Shown here piece after piece: positions 22,620-36,094 of a stretch of DNA of 64,000 nt (position 1 is the first letter of the stretch; every line of letters starts with the position of its first letter). The DNA is from Escallonia rubra. Its lineage: Eukaryota > Streptophyta > Magnoliopsida > Escalloniales > Escalloniaceae. Position numbers and translations under genes: made by a program. The stretch lies in assembly GCA_033065855.1 (NCBI GenBank), contig JAVXUO010000095.1, forward strand, positions 155,492 to 219,491, read 5' to 3'. A model generated the notes under the pieces. It ran no database searches. It saw only the letters and a program-made list of their open reading frames with translations, and was not told where the DNA came from.

Positions 22620-23297
22620 CACTGTTATCAAAGGCGCGTGCCTAGGTGCAAGGCGCACTCCCTGCACCTCGTCTAGGGCTAGGCGCAGCCCCTTCAAAAA
22701 GGCGCGCGCCTTGAGCGCTTAGGCACCCAAGTGCAAGGCGGTGGTGGAGGCACAAAAAAAGCCCAAAAATCCTATTTTTTTATTTTTGCGTCGTGGCATC
22801 ATCTCAACCGTTCATTATTTTTTTTATTCTTGGTTTCATGACATGATAAATCTATATGTAAACCACAAAAATACCTAAAATCCCTAATCAACGATTATCT
22901 TATTATTGTTCATTTTGCTAGTATATCATCCCTAATTGTTACTCTCTTTTAAGTAAATCTACTCCTTCACTTCACCTTGTAGATGAAATTGAAGAGGAAT
23001 CTCAACCAGACTGAGGAGCCTATGATTTCCTTTTGAGGAAAACATTGTTGCCTTAGCCCTCACTGATAATGAGAATGACATTGTTATATTCACTTAGGAT
23101 TAACTACTTCTCATTGGATTTGAAACTTTTTCTAGTGTTCAAAATTTATTAAATTGCCATGTTCTGAATTTTTTTAGGTGATTATATTGGTTTAATGCAC
23201 TAATATCTATTTATGTTTATTTTGCGCCTCACTTCGAAGCGCCTAGGCTCCAAGGACCCTTTACGTCTTAGGTGCGCCTGCGGCTTTAATAACTATG
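22620..23297. mobile_element. Non-autonomous hAT element, 678 bp
   Basis: Ends CACTGTTATCAAAGGCGC and CTTTAATAACTATG are imperfect inverted repeats. The subterminal GCCTAGGCGC-like motifs match the better preserved element at 31398-32507. The flanking octamers GTCGATCG and GCCGGTCC agree at 5 of 8 positions, as expected of an old insertion. Confidence 0.7.
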
Positions 23298-24160
23298 GCC
23301 GGTCCCCCCTCTCTGCCCCCCCCCCCCCCCCGCCCGTTCCCCACCCACTCGCTCTCCCCTCCCAACATGTAAAGTTTAGTGATAAAATAAGGAAAGTGAT
23401 ATTTGAATTTCATTTTTTGCATTTGAGCTAACAAGCATTGCCAAAGTGAATCTAAAACGATATCTAAAATACCTTTATGGATGCAAATGGAGGTCATACG
23501 GCCAAAAGTGGAACTCAAATTTTAATATACCAGAAGCATAATATAAGGGGGCAAGAGGCTAGGCCTCCCAAAAGTTAATATCTTTCATTTAGATGTTGTA
23601 ATCACTATTATTTCTTTCTGAATTGTAAAGTGGGCACCATTTTTCTACTTGCTTTTTTATTTGCCTATGCATTCAAAGTTTTCCATTATCCTCTATGCAG
23701 GTCTATTCTTCTGCCTTCGTTCTCTTGCCATCAGGTTTTCTTCTTCCTTTATGGTTGCATTTGATGATATTATTTAAATTTAGCCATGCGAAATACGAGT
23801 CATTTGAGTCATAAGGACAGCGAGATCGCCACTAGTTCATATTAACTCTAAGTTTACACAGAGCTTATCCTGCTTAATGGTGGGTATATGCATGCTATGT
23901 TCAATTTACATATACAAGTTATGCATCTAGCCCGTTTTAAAAAAAGCCTCAAAACTGGGTCTTTGATTCTTATGCTTACTGATTACGTGTCGGAATTATA
24001 CATTTAGCCCGTGTTAAAAACCAAAATATTACAAGTAATGGCAGTCCACGGTTAAGAAAATTTTAACAGGTTTTACATGTCAGTTTACTGATTAGGCGAT
24101 TTAGGTATGGTTCTGTAAAATTTGTCATTTTCTTTACACTTTCTACAACAAAAACAATGC
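23298..24160. other. No gene
   Basis: No coding recognised. A long C run (about 23319-23333) is present. Confidence 0.6.
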
Positions 24161-24374
24161 TGATATTGAAGACCGGAATATCTCCAAATGGGATAAATTT
24201 TACTTATGATGAAGGCTCTTTTATATAACACTTACATGTCAATCTACATCCTAGTATCAAGCTATTACAATGAATTGTAATCAGACAAAACCAACTAAGT
24301 TAAGGAAGCTATTCCTACAATTATGTATGAAAATAAGTCAATGATAACAAAAGATCTTCCAATTTACTCTAATA
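24161..24374 (-). repeat. Left (3') LTR of the copia element
   Basis: 214 bases. It matches the three pieces of the right LTR in order, including GAATATCTCCAAAT, TACATGTCAATCTA and TCAATGATAACAAAAGATCT. Confidence 0.85.
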
Positions 24375-24529
24375 CTCCCCCTCAAGCTAATGCATGGAGG
24401 GTGGAAATGCCAACTTGTTTAACAGCTCATGAAACTGGTCGCGTCCAAGTCATTTAGTATATATGTCAGTCAATTAGTTCTGTGAAAAATGGGCCGAGAG
24501 ACAAGAGACTGTAACTGAATGTTTTGTCA

Positions 24530-27500
24530 GATTAAATGTCAGTCAATATCAATATGCTTTGTTTGCTCATGGAAGACGGGATTAGTAGCTTGTGAATGGT
24601 CACCTGGTTGTCACATAATAGTGGAACCGAAAAATTATGTCCCTCGAAGTTCCCATAAAAACCGTAGGAGCCAAATGATTTCATTTTTAGTGGTGGCCAT
24701 GGCTCGATATTCTGCCTCAGCCGAAGAGCGAGAAACCACTGCTTGTTTCTTGGAACGCCATGAAATGAAATAAGAGAAGATCCAACAAAGATAATATAGC
24801 ATGTGGTGGATTTGCGTGTCGTCGGACATCCCACCCAATCTGCATCACAATATGTTTGTGAAGACCACGAACCATCTGAAGGAAGCATGATACCTTGCCC
24901 TCGGTTTCCTTTGAGATAACTCAACACCTCATATGCAGCATCAAGGTGTGGTTATCTATGGTGCATGCATAAACTGACTAGATATATGTAACGCATAGCT
25001 AATGTCTAAACGAGTGATGGTGAGGTAAAGTAATCAACCTATCAAGTGTCGATAATGCTGGGATCTTTGCATAGTTCACCAGAGTTAAGTGAAAGTTTAT
25101 GTTGTTGCTCTATAGGAAAAGAGGCTGGCTTGCATCCTTTGGGGCCACTTTTGGCCAGGATATCAAGAACATACTTGCGTTGACTTAAGTCGATCCTTCC
25201 TGATGAACGTGCCACTTCCATTCCAAGAAAATACCTAAAGTTTGCCAAGGTCCTTGATGTGAAATTTGGCATCCAAGTTGCGTTTCAGCATAGAAATTGG
25301 AGCTGAATCTATTCCCGTGATGATGACATCATCAACATAGATGAGGGCTACACAAAAGATAAGGAATGATCCGCGTTTGATTACTGAAAACTGATGGCAA
25401 GAAGAGAAGTGGTGAACTTGTGATACCAATTTCTGGATACTTGGCGGAAACCATATAAGGATTTCCATAATTGGCTGTACGCTGCTCCCCCTGTTTGGCA
25501 AACTGTTGTGGGATCTTCATGTAGATTTCTTCTTCCAAGTCACCATGCAAGAAGGCACTACATCCAGTATATGCAATTCCCAATGTCTAATTGAAGCAAG
25601 GTCCAACAAGCAACGTACAATGACTAATTTGGCAACTGGGGCAAATGTCTCACTGAAGTCAATGCCCTCAATCTGGGTGTATCCTTTAGCAACGAGGCGT
25701 GCCTTGTAACGCCCGATGCTTCTATAATACTTGACTTTGTAAACCTATTTAGAATCAATATCCCACTTGCCATGAGGTAGGGGTTGTAAAGTCCAAGTTT
25801 TATTAGCCTCCAGAGCAGAAATTTCCTTTGCCGTGGCATCCCTCCGATGTGCATGATTGACTGCCTGAAAGAATGTGCTCATTCGGTGGATGAGATAGCC
25901 GCTAAGAATGCAGTGTGAACGTGAGAAAACTTAGAGCATGGAATATAGTGAGAGAGAAGATGTACCTTCAAGTTGGCTGAAGGAATGGATGAGGGCGGTA
26001 TGGTGTCTGTCGGAGTGAGAGAGAAACCCAAACCATTATATGTCCGTAGAGCCTTGACTCACAAGTTGAATTGCGTGTAGACCCAATTAAAAAAATTACA
26101 ACATGGATGCCTTGGTCTCTGACTTATATTTCATGAGGAAGGCATGCATTGTTTTATTAATACTGATAGGGAAAGATAATTGTGGTCGTTTCACTTTAGG
26201 ACAAGTGTCACAAAACAGACTCTGTTTGCAATCAATCAAAATGGATAAATATTGAATCAAAGAAATACGATTCGCGAGTAAATGCCCCACGTGTCGGTGC
26301 CACAAGTTTGCATCAACCGAATTACTTGATGTCAATGCATTCCCCCCTTTCATTGGCTCCAAGTAGTAAAGGCCATTCCGCTCTTTACCCACTCCAATCA
26401 GTGTCCTTGAGGGTAGTCCTAAATCACGCAAAATCCCGGTAAAAAAGCTAACGCACAATTTAAATCACTTGTCAATTCACTAACCAATAACAAATTAAAA
26501 TGAAATTCAGGAACCCTAAGAACTCACTTAAGAGTCAATCTTTTCCCAATAACAACCCGGCCCAAGGCATGGACCGCCACTGTGTTGCCATTAGGAATGT
26601 TTACCGGCAATATATTAAGTCTAGACACCATATCACATAATGATTCTATATTATAGGCTATATGATTTGTGGCCCTCGTGTCAATAACCATCGATCGGCT
26701 ACCTTACCTGAGAAATTGGATGAAGTCATGTTTGCCGACGGGTTACCTGTCACCGTTGTCGCATACCCATCGAGGAGAGCAAACAGCTCTTGATGTTGTG
26801 CCTGAGTTAAGCCAAGGATTAGTGAACTCCCGTTGTCCATGGTTGTGGCAAAATCAACTCCCATCGATGTCAGAGAGGAGTTTGGCGCTGTCTTATTTTT
26901 TGATCTCCTTGCGGCTAGTTCTGTCTGCCACATTGTTTTCCAAGCTTCCACCACTCAGGTGGGTAGCCAATCACTTTATAACAGTGATCAGCATTATGAT
27001 TTGTCTGCCCACAATGGAAACTGATTCTGATCTCGATTGCTACTCTTTGTTGGTCGTGATTCATCTCCTTCAATCATCAAGCAGCGACGTCAATTGTGGG
27101 AGCGTGATTTGCAGTGACTAGGCGTTGCTTCTCTTCCTATGCGGCGATGGCATAAGCCCTTCTGAGATTCGGCAGTGAATTAACGTTCAATATTTGGGAC
27201 CTCACGGTCGTTTATGCTTCATCAAGTCCAATCAGAAAGTCAAAAACTTTCTCCTTGTCACGCATGGACGGAATTTTTCTCGCCGCACAACAGATACTTC
27301 TGCAACTGCATACTGGCATTAGATTAGACCTTGTAACTCACCCCAAAAGGTTTTTAATATATCAAAATAAAATAAGATCGAGGATTTTTCTTGCTGCAAA
27401 AGAACTATGGCGCGCTTCAAATTGCAGACTCTCGGCGCTATACCTTGGATAAATCTCTCTTCTAAATCTTTTCATATCTCTCTTACGGTTTTGACATGGA

Positions 27501-27860
27501 CAACCCTGCCTTGATGAAGTTCTTTAGCAAGCATGTTTGTAACCCATGATAGAACCACTCCATTGCATTGAGTCCATGACTGCAAATCCAGAGAATCGAT
27601 CTCCGTTTTTGTAATTTTCCAACCACAAAACTTGCCTTGTTTTTGGAATAGAAGGCGTTCATAAATCTATGCCTCCACGTGAAGTAATTATCTCCACTTT
27701 CACTGAGAGGGCGCGTCACGAAAATTAGGCTAGGATGATCACACGGATGCAAGTAGTATGGAGAGGTGGAGTCGACTACCTTGCTTTGATTAGCATTAGC
27801 ACTCATTACCAAATCCCCAGTACTCTTGCCATTGTCGTTTCTAGCCATGTTTGAAAAAGA
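24530..27860 (-). pseudogene. Copia gag-pol remnants
   Basis: From right to left on the minus strand: the gag N-terminus (27850-27483, with YYLHPCDHPSLI and NYFTWRHRFMNAF); the gag C-terminal part (26954-26658); the pre-integrase domain (26458-26096, with LWHRHVGHLLANRI); a scrap of integrase near 26050 reading ALRTYNGLGF, where the catalytic D of RTDNG is Y; RT (25854-25042, with [19 protein letters not shown] and IYVDDVIITG); and RNase H (24927-24532, with [17 protein letters not shown] and [11 protein letters not shown]). Frame changes and stops separate all parts. Most of the integrase core is deleted. It cannot transpose on its own. Confidence 0.88.
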
Positions 27861-28196
27861 AAAAAATTCAAGTGTCGCAACCTGCTCTTGACACCATATT
27901 GAAGACTGGAACACTCCAAAAAATAGGGTCCTTAGCGACCGCAGTTAGCGACTGCCATAATGGCGGTCGCTAAATTAGGCCTTTAGCGACCGCTTTTACG
28001 ACTTCTATCATTAACGGTCGCTAAGAATTCACAAATTCTGGCGGGGTCAATATAATTGTTGGCGCGAGATTTAGCGATCGCTACTTAGTGACCGCGAGGT
28101 AGTCGCTAAATTTAGCGACTAGTATTTAGCAACTACCGTTAGAGACCGCGTTTAGCGATTGCCATAGCAGTCGCTAAAGTAGTTAGCAATTTTTTT

Positions 28197-29420
28197 TTAC
28201 TTTACCCTAATTTGAAATCCCCTGCTCTTTAAACTCATCTTTCTCTCATTTTTGTTTTTCACTTCTCCCTCACCACACATCCACCGCCTATCCCTCTCTC
28301 CCTCCTTCCTAACCACGGACGTAGCCTTCCGCCACCGCGTCTCTTCCATCGCCTTCCTTGCCGCCACTGCCAAAGACCATGCTAGCGCGAAGCAGGCCAC
28401 GTAGCCCGTGGCGCAGCCAAGCCCACGCTGCAGCCCAACGCACATCGTCTCTCGCCCCAACTCACGTAATTCTTCTGCCTTTTCTGCTATTCGATGTGTT
28501 ACTTTTGGATCTGCAATTTTTTGCGTCTTTTTAATCTGTAATTTTCTTATCTCTTGCATCTCTACTCATGTTTTTACTTTTTAAGAGCCAAAGTGTGATT
28601 TTCTATTTATGGAGAGAGGAATCCAGATTTGTAATTGTGGTTTGTTACCATATGGAGTTATCTCTAGGTATTTTTTGGGCTAACATATGCTGTATGTGTG
28701 AGTTATTCACTGATAGAAGCCATTCTTAATTGCTTGTAGTTTGTTGCATCAGTGGCGATGATTGTCGTGGTGTACATGAGAGTTTTTCTGCCAGAGTCGG
28801 TGTTAGTAGTCGGATTAACAAGGGAAACAGAGACTTTATGTCTATTGGAAAAGCGTTCCTCTAGGAATGCTCGGTTGTTCAACACAATGCCTTTATTAGA
28901 TGATACACTCTTATTTGGTGAGTCACACTTTGTACTAAAATAAGCTCTATTGCTATTCAGTTTTGTGTTTCTTATAACAATTTCTTGTTTATCAATATAC
29001 AGTTCTTAGCATAGTTATGTTACAGGTTAATTGCATGATGCATTGCCAAATCTGGTACGAGAAATGCATTTGAATCTATATTATGAGTTTGTTTTTTTCA
29101 AAAATCATTCAGGTTGTGCCAAAAATGCGCTTCCAGGACTTCGTTCAGAAGAATGGTTTAGGTCTGACTTGTGCAAGTATGGCAATGAGTTCCTCATGTG
29201 ATGGTCCTGCTGAGGAAACTAATTTGACTGGAGTGGGAAAGATCAGGTTGATACCAAATTTATCAACCAATGCAAAATCCCATTGGTACTTCATTTCTTT
29301 CCATCTCTCCCTTCTGTTTTTAAAGATTTATCAACCAAATGAGGCATCGGCATATTTAAGTAATTCTACAATCCGGTATGCATATCTTGATACCTTGGCA
29401 TTTTAGTGGGTAAGCCAAAA
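28197..29420 (+). other. Gene-like 5' segment inside the CACTA element
   Basis: A CT-rich leader-like stretch (28200-28500) is followed by short open stretches. One possible exon starts at 29113 after CATTCAG and reads VVPKMRFQDFVQKNGLGL. I do not recognise the product. This may be a captured gene fragment or part of the element's own accessory gene. Confidence 0.35.
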
Positions 29421-31397
29421 GACTAAACCACAAATCATGTTGTCCTTTAATCACTGGCTCAATCCCTTACATAACTCAATCCCCTAATTTTTGCCTAAAT
29501 CATAATACTAGACAAACCGAGTACGATGAAGGTGCCTAAAAGAAATCAGTTCCAGTTATTGCTCAACAAATTATTCCCTTCAAAAAGGGTATTTTTTGGA
29601 GAAGATATGTAGAGTAATTGGGGAGGATTGTGGGGTGGTGTACTTTGGAGGTAGTATTTTTGAAGGGCCGCCTTTTGTGGTTGGCCTGTAGTAAGTTCTG
29701 TTTAGCCTTTTCTGGTAGTTTATGAGAGGGAATCATTGAATTGTTTGATTTGTTTAGCAAGTGCACCCTGTTCATGTGTTTTTGTGTTCATAGTGTTACA
29801 TAGTATCTGCATTAGATGATTATTAGATGATTTTCTTCTAGTAGGGTCTCAAATATCATTATTTTCTTGATCAACTTGCATAGGGATCTTAGTCGGTAAT
29901 TTGCCAATGTCACGTAATGTTCTTCTACAGCACAAAGATGGTGACGAGTTTAGAACTTCAGTGATGGCATGCTACATGATAACCTGGCTAGCTTGCATAA
30001 ACAGTTACATGCAATTCATTTTAACTGAGTGCGGTTTGCTTCGGATTTGACAAACTTTCGTGAGAATTTTTCTTAACTTGCAGTTGTGGTGTTACTTCTG
30101 CTTGTCATGATTCATTTATAGCTTGACAGTTATATAAACGATGGAGCATCTCGTTGAGCATAATGATATTTTTCTTCTGTTAATAGAGTGTGAGAGCCAA
30201 GTGCACTACGTTTCTTTGAACTGAATACATAGTTTTTGTAACATCCTGGAATTTTTTTTCAGAACGTTAACACTTAATCGATCAATGACACTAAGACAAC
30301 GATAACCTCATAACCAAATGGTCAGTCATCATCAGAGCAGCTAAACCTTTAATCAAACCATATTCTCAATAGACTATCATAAATGATACATCAAACTAAG
30401 TCTAAAAATTCTTAAATAGTAATCATTACCCGCACACGGGTTCTAACAATCAATACCAAAATTTAATTCCTTTTCTTTCGCTCGCTCGGCTCTAATCCTT
30501 ATTCGGGCAACTTAATTGCTGCTTATCACATGGGGAAAGGAAGTCAAAGGAGAGTGAGCTTTTGAGAGCTCAGTAAGGTCGATCGAATATTTAAAAACAA
30601 TCAAAAATGATTCGGACGATTTTACTTTTAAGCCAAATAACAACTTTTAAAACGGAGAAACCGAGTGATTCAAATGATTCTTTATATACAGTCAAATTAT
30701 AATTTTAAAAGGGTTTTGGAAGAAAATCACAGCATTTCAATATAAACATAGGGATGAGTATCAACTCAATTCCTCAATTAACAGTCATTCAAAACACTTT
30801 ATAATAAACATAAATAGAAAACGTTGAACATGAGCAGTACGCTATAGCCAAGCCACCCTGGCAGTGCTCGATACGCTTTATATATGCATATGTACATTGG
30901 CAAGTCCATTTAGGTACTAGTTTAACCCAACCAACAGACCATCCTTATAACTCCAACAATACAGACCATCCTTATAACTCCCAGATTACTAACTCATGTC
31001 AACATTGAGAAGTAATAAATAGGATTCTTTTTTTTCTTTTTTTTTTGGTAGAATAGGATTCAAAAACATCTTACGATAATTGAATCAATAAAATAGATGA
31101 GAATAAATAAAGAATTTCAAACGATCGCCATAAGGTTCAAGCTAGGGTTTCATGGGCAATTGAAAACAATTTCATGACAAATAAAATATCAGAGTTCATT
31201 AAAATTTTGATAATAACTCAGAAAATTATTGATGATATTAGTCAGATGAAAATGGTGTTTCAAATAGAATTCCTTACATTTTAATGATAATCATAAAATC
31301 AGAGTTCAATGGAATTCACGAAACAGTTAAGATTAAAATATTTGAATTCAGAATGATGAGTAGGGTTCGGACAGAAAATCCTTACCTCGGTCTAAGC

Positions 31398-32507
31398 CAG
31401 TGTTATAAAAAGCATGCCTAGGCGCCAGACGCAGCTAGGGTCACACAGTGCACCTCGCCTATGCCTAAGCGCAGCGCGTTCAAGGAGGCACGCGCCTCGT
31501 GTGCCCAGGCGCTAGGCGCACCGCGGCGGTGGAGGTGCCAAGCTAGGCGCAGCCTGTGTAGCCGTTGGATTTTCGTGGTGTGGGCCGTCGATTACCAAGT
31601 CAAAACCCCATTTCTGATTCACCCAAATCAGTTCGCGACCAAGACCAAGACATAAATCAGTTCAAGACCTTCCTGTGTTGTCTCTCTCAGTGTTCTCACG
31701 ATCTCTCACCTCGCGACCAAGACCCAAATCAGTTCGTCGCCGTCGATCTTGCACATCTCTCGTCTCGTCTAAACTCGCCGGCGCATCTCCCGTCTTCGCT
31801 CGCCGGCGCATCTCCCGTCTCCGCTCACCGGCGCATCTTCCCGTCTGCTCTCCAGTCGCCCGCACGGCCGCACCTCAGTTGCCGGTCCCCTTCGCAGCTG
31901 CTGTTCCGGCTGCTCCGCAGGTTTGTCTTAAGAGTTGGGCTGTTGGGTGATCTTATTGTTCTTGTTGTTTCCTTACCACCCGCTGATGAGAAATGTAATG
32001 TGTTGCGATTTGCGAACTTGCTGTTGCGTAATGTAATGTGTTGATGATAAATGTTCTTGTTTGATTTCTGAAACATAGTATGTTTTTTTTTTTGGGTACA
32101 AAAAACATAGTATGTTGCGAACTTGTTGTTGCGCTTGAACTTGCTATTGCGCTTATGTTTAATGTTTCTCTTTGCTCAATATATGCATCTGTCGTCTTGT
32201 TGTGCTAAAGAGAGAGAGAGAGAGAATGAGGGCAATTAATCAACAGGAGGACCACCGAATAGAAGGGAAAGAATTGTACCAGAACATTGGCTCATATGCT
32301 TTGATCGGAGAAATTGAAAACTAGGTAAAAATAAAATTAACGTTTCTATTCTGATTTTTTTGACGTAATTTTATTATTTTAATGCACTATTATTATTTAT
32401 TTTTATTTATTTTTAATATTGCGCCTCGCTTCGAAAAGGTGCGCGCCTGCGCCTAGGCTCCAGGGACCTTTTGCGCCTTAAGTGCGTCTGCGCCTTTAAT
32501 AACACTG
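31398..32507. mobile_element. hAT element, 1110 bp, inside the solo LTR
   Basis: Ends CAGTGTTATAAAAAGC and GCGCCTTTAATAACACTG are inverted repeats. They are flanked by a perfect 8-bp target duplication GTCTAAGC (31390-31397 and 32508-32515). The subterminal regions are crowded with GCCTAGGCGC-type motifs. It is a longer relative of the element at 22620-23297. No transposase was seen. Confidence 0.93.
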
Positions 32508-33119
32508 GTCTAAGCTATACAATGCTACGCAACATCGATCAAAATTCTCTGAATAAACCTAGATTGTCAATCCATTTGTTAGAACAAAATTTATGCTACA
32601 ATACTATAAATCTAATATCAACTACCAACCATGTGCTCACTTTTAACTCCGAAATCAAGCAACTCAAAGCGGGTCCCGCACACGGTCAACTTAACTGAAA
32701 TCCCTATACACTCTTTACGCGAAACGATATCCCAAAGTCATAATTTGATAAAACACTTTTATAGTTTAAAACATTATAAAAAGACAAAATATGAATTTTC
32801 AAATATTTTTTAATTAAAATAATTTCTTTAAATACTAGAAAAGCCTATAAATAGCCATAAGTACATATAGCTGAAAATAAAGTCCCATAATTTTTATAAC
32901 AGCTTTGAAATATGTATAAAAATTATAGAAATTAGAATTTAAAGGACATTAAAATTATTTTTAAATTATTCATTTTGCTAAAACTAATGCGATACGAAAA
33001 CTATAGCAAATCAACTCTAAAAATCACTGGACTTAATCTGGGACTTCTTTATACTATAAAAACATTACCCTAATATTTCCAAAACATTTTCATGAGTTTA
33101 AAGGCTTCAAAAGAATTTT

Positions 33120-34030
33120 AAATATCTGAAATTAACTCATAACACACTCATTCACACACCACGGCTATCCCTCCCATTTTCCTTTACATACACTGTCACA
33201 TATATACACACACTTTACACACATATTATCTATACTCCAATACACCACCTTCACATCCACACACGCACATCCAATAATACAGAGCACAATAGCCCTCGTT
33301 GCTGCAAATTCTCCCTTCCTCTTCACTCCTTTCATGTACACCAACCATACCCAGTACACACTACACCATTTCACTCCACCCACACACACATATACACACT
33401 CTTATACACACACACACACCCGTACACAAGCATACACCCAGGCACACAAACTTTCCCACACCCACTGCCTCACGGCAGTGGGTTTTTCTCCTCTCATAGC
33501 TGCTACTAGTTCCATGGCTCCAAATGACCCATTCCATGCTTCATAACAAACACACTACACACATACTTAAATAGATGCGCAACCCATGACTTCTTCTCTC
33601 TCTAAACCCACAATTTTTTTTTCACACATTATAAAACACACATGCACACGGCTGAACTTTAGCCCCTCTCCCTTGCCTCTTATACACACACATGAACCCA
33701 CACAATCACACACTACACAACGCACACACTACACGGATGCTCTCTAAACCCAGAAAAAAATATACACTCACACACCCATCTTCTTTGCCCAAAACTTAAC
33801 CCACATCACACTTCATGACAGCCCCTCCCTCCATTCCATACAACACACCCACTCTTCACACAAACAAGCACACACGGCACTCACAGGGAATGCCTTCACG
33901 GCAGTCCTCCCTCTCCCAAAAACCCATCTAAAAAAATACCTCACCGGCGTCTAACCCACACACCCGTAACCCATCATGCACCCACCATACCCAGCAACTC
34001 ACGGCATAACACAAAACACACTAAATACTC
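33120..34030 (+). repeat. CA-rich low-complexity tract
   Basis: Long stretches built on CACACA with short interruptions. The ORFs here are low-complexity and are not genes. Confidence 0.7.
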
Positions 34031-34430
34031 GACAGATCCCCTTTCTCACAGCCCTTAAACCAATGAATGAATTAAAGTAAAATCTAGACGACTTAACGAA
34101 AAATTCGCCGGAAAACTACTCTTCGATCATTCCTCTTTTTCTCTCTCTGTATCTCTCTTGGCCGTTTTTCAGAAGGAGGAAAAATGTGGGGGACGGCTGC
34201 TCTCTCATACAAGGGGTATAAATATAAAACCCTAAAAGATAAACTACCAAAAACCCCCTTCAAGGTTCCTTAGTTATTTTAAATGTTACCCGAATCTTTT
34301 TATTATCGCGAAAAGGTCCAAATAATTATTTAAGATAGATTAATGCACTAAAAGAAAACTTAACGTGTATGACATAATCCCGCTCCCGCTATGCTAGTTG
34401 TCGCTAAAAATTACAGGTAGAATTCGGCCA

Positions 34431-34680
34431 CGCTAATCGTCACTAAAGATCTAAATAAGTATTTCTTATAACTACTATCATTAAATTACAACTTAATTAT
34501 AGTTTCTAAACATTATCGCTAGAGATAACAAAATTTAATGCTCACCGATTCGTCGTTAAAAGTTTCTAAAAATATCATTAACGCTAATCGTCGTTGAAGA
34601 CCTAAATCGATATCACCTATAATTGCTATCATTAAGCCATAACTTATGTTTTCTAAAAAATTTGTCGCTACTAATTGAAA
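34431..34680 (+). repeat. Tandem duplication of about 151 bp
   Basis: CGCTAATCGT at 34431 and CGCTAATCG at 34582 begin two diverged copies that share ACTATCATTAA and TTTCTAAA blocks. They lie at the edge of the solo LTR. Confidence 0.6.
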
Positions 34681-34928
34681 TATCGGTTCTAACTAAAAAT
34701 TTCATCGCTAAAATTGCTAATAAAAATAATATATCGACGCTAAAAAAAAATTATTCGCTGCTAAAAAGATTTTTTTTAATTAATTCGTTAAGAATATCGG
34801 GGTGTTACAGTTTGATTTGTGGGGTTGAAGATTTTTGTATGAATAACGCTAGAGGTTACTTTTATAAAAAAAAAAATACATTGGCTGTTTCTTTGAGTTT
34901 GTTGATTAATTTTTTTTGTTTCATGCAG

Positions 34929-35108
34929 CGTGGACTTGTGCTTAATGTTTGCAATTCTCAAGGTGGTGAGAAAGATGTTGGACCTTGCGAGCCTTCAACA
35001 ACCAGTGAAGAAAATGACAGACATGGCGCTTCCTTGCCTAAAAATGTTGCTCATGATGCAAACATTGATGAATTTGTACGATCTCAAGAGTTGTTATCTT
35101 GGTCCTAG
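34929..35108 (+). pseudogene. Last-exon-like ORF at the right end of the CACTA element
   Basis: A pyrimidine-rich acceptor (TTTGTTTCATGCAG) ends at 34928. It is followed by an open frame of 59 residues plus stop that reads RGLVLNVCNSQGGEKDVG and ends ELLSWS before TAG at 35106-35108. It is hydrophilic and not recognised. Similar terminal exons occur in TnpA-like or captured genes. The solo LTR now lies in the intron before it. Confidence 0.4.
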
Positions 35109-35668
35109 TCTAGGTGTTTAAGACATTTCTTTATTTTGGTTCAAGACAATGTCTGATAGGAAGTTAAAGTTGTTGATTAGAATTTTGGATATGATTGCTA
35201 ATGAAAGGAAAAAAGTTGTGTACAGCCTTATTGTGTGAGTTTGGAATGAATTATGTGTCATTAGTTTCATTACCAAACAAAATGCAAATCCGTTACAAAA
35301 GATTAAAACTCAAAAATCATATGCGATCGCAAAAATTAATTGCTAAAAAAAATTAGCGACCACTGCAATAGTCGCTAATCTGGTGAACGTGGTCGCTAAT
35401 CAATTTTTTTTTTATTAATTATCAAAAAGATTTAGCGACCGCCGAGGTGGTCGCTAAACTGGTCAACGCGGTTGCTAAAATTTAGTGACCCAGCCTCTAG
35501 CGACCGTAAACGGCGGTCGCTAAAGATGTAGTTTCTTGGAGTGGAATATCTCCAAATAGATGAATATTACTTATGATGAAAACTTCTTTATAAACTACTT
35601 ACATGTCAATCTAGATCCTAGTATCAAGCTATTACAATCAATTATAACCAGACAAGATTAACTAATTA

Positions 35669-36094
35669 AGGGTCTGTTTGAAATCACTTACAATTTTAGT
35701 TTTCAGTTTCCAAAAAATCAAAAATCAAAGCCAGTTTAGTTTTTTATTTTTTGCAAAAATAAATAGGTGTTTGATTACTCGGTTTTTATTTTGAGTTTTT
35801 TCTTTTAGGTGTTTGCTTACCCGATTTTTATTTTGAGTTTTTTCTTTGGTGGCCGTGGCGGTGGCGGGTGGAGGGTGGGTGGTGGCAGTGGCAGTGGCAG
35901 TGGCAGTAGCGGGGGGTGGTCTCAAAACAAAAACAAAAACTGGAAACCCAAAACTCCAAATGGAGTTTTAAAAAACAATCCTATTTTAAAAACTAGTTTT
36001 CAAAACTGAAAGGGAAAAAAATTAGAAATTGCTTGTCAAACAGATTTTTTCCTCCAGTTTACAAACTGGAAACAAAAAGTTACCAAATGCTACC
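35669..36094. mobile_element. MITE, probably PIF/Harbinger (Tourist-like), 426 bp
   Basis: TTA is duplicated at 35666-35668 and 36095-36097. The ends AGGGTCTGTTTG and CAAATGCTACC are weak inverted repeats of the GGGTxTGTTTG type. The copia LTR is continuous when it is removed. A GGCAGT/GGCGGT-rich stretch lies in the middle. Confidence 0.7.

Larger units (their letters stand above)
30237..34809 (-). mobile_element. Solo LTR (Ty3/gypsy, Tekay/Del-like), inside the CACTA element
   Basis: On the minus strand it begins TGTAACACCCCGATATT and ends CAGGATGTTACA, the TG...CA pattern with a short inverted repeat common to plant gypsy LTRs. The flanks GTTTT (30232-30236) and GTTTG (34810-34814) agree at 4 of 5. 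A TATAAATATAAAA stretch lies near 34215. Net length without the nested hAT element is about 3.46 kb. No coding was seen. The lineage assignment is by terminal sequence style only. Confidence 0.5.
27912..35543. mobile_element. CACTA element inserted in the copia LTR
   Basis: Termini CACTCCAAAAAATAGG and, on the other strand, CACTCCAAGAAACTAC are flanked by a 3-bp target duplication GAA (27909-27911 and 35544-35546). Both ends carry many subterminal copies of TTAGCGACCGC in both orientations, the usual transposase-binding repeats of En/Spm elements. Removing it restores the copia LTR. Without the solo LTR nested at 30237-34809, the element is about 3.06 kb. It has no recognisable TnpD transposase. 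Confidence 0.9.

Noticed and set aside
33299..33546. Thr/His/Pro-rich ORFs in the CA-rich tract
   Set aside because: Low-complexity artefacts within the solo LTR.
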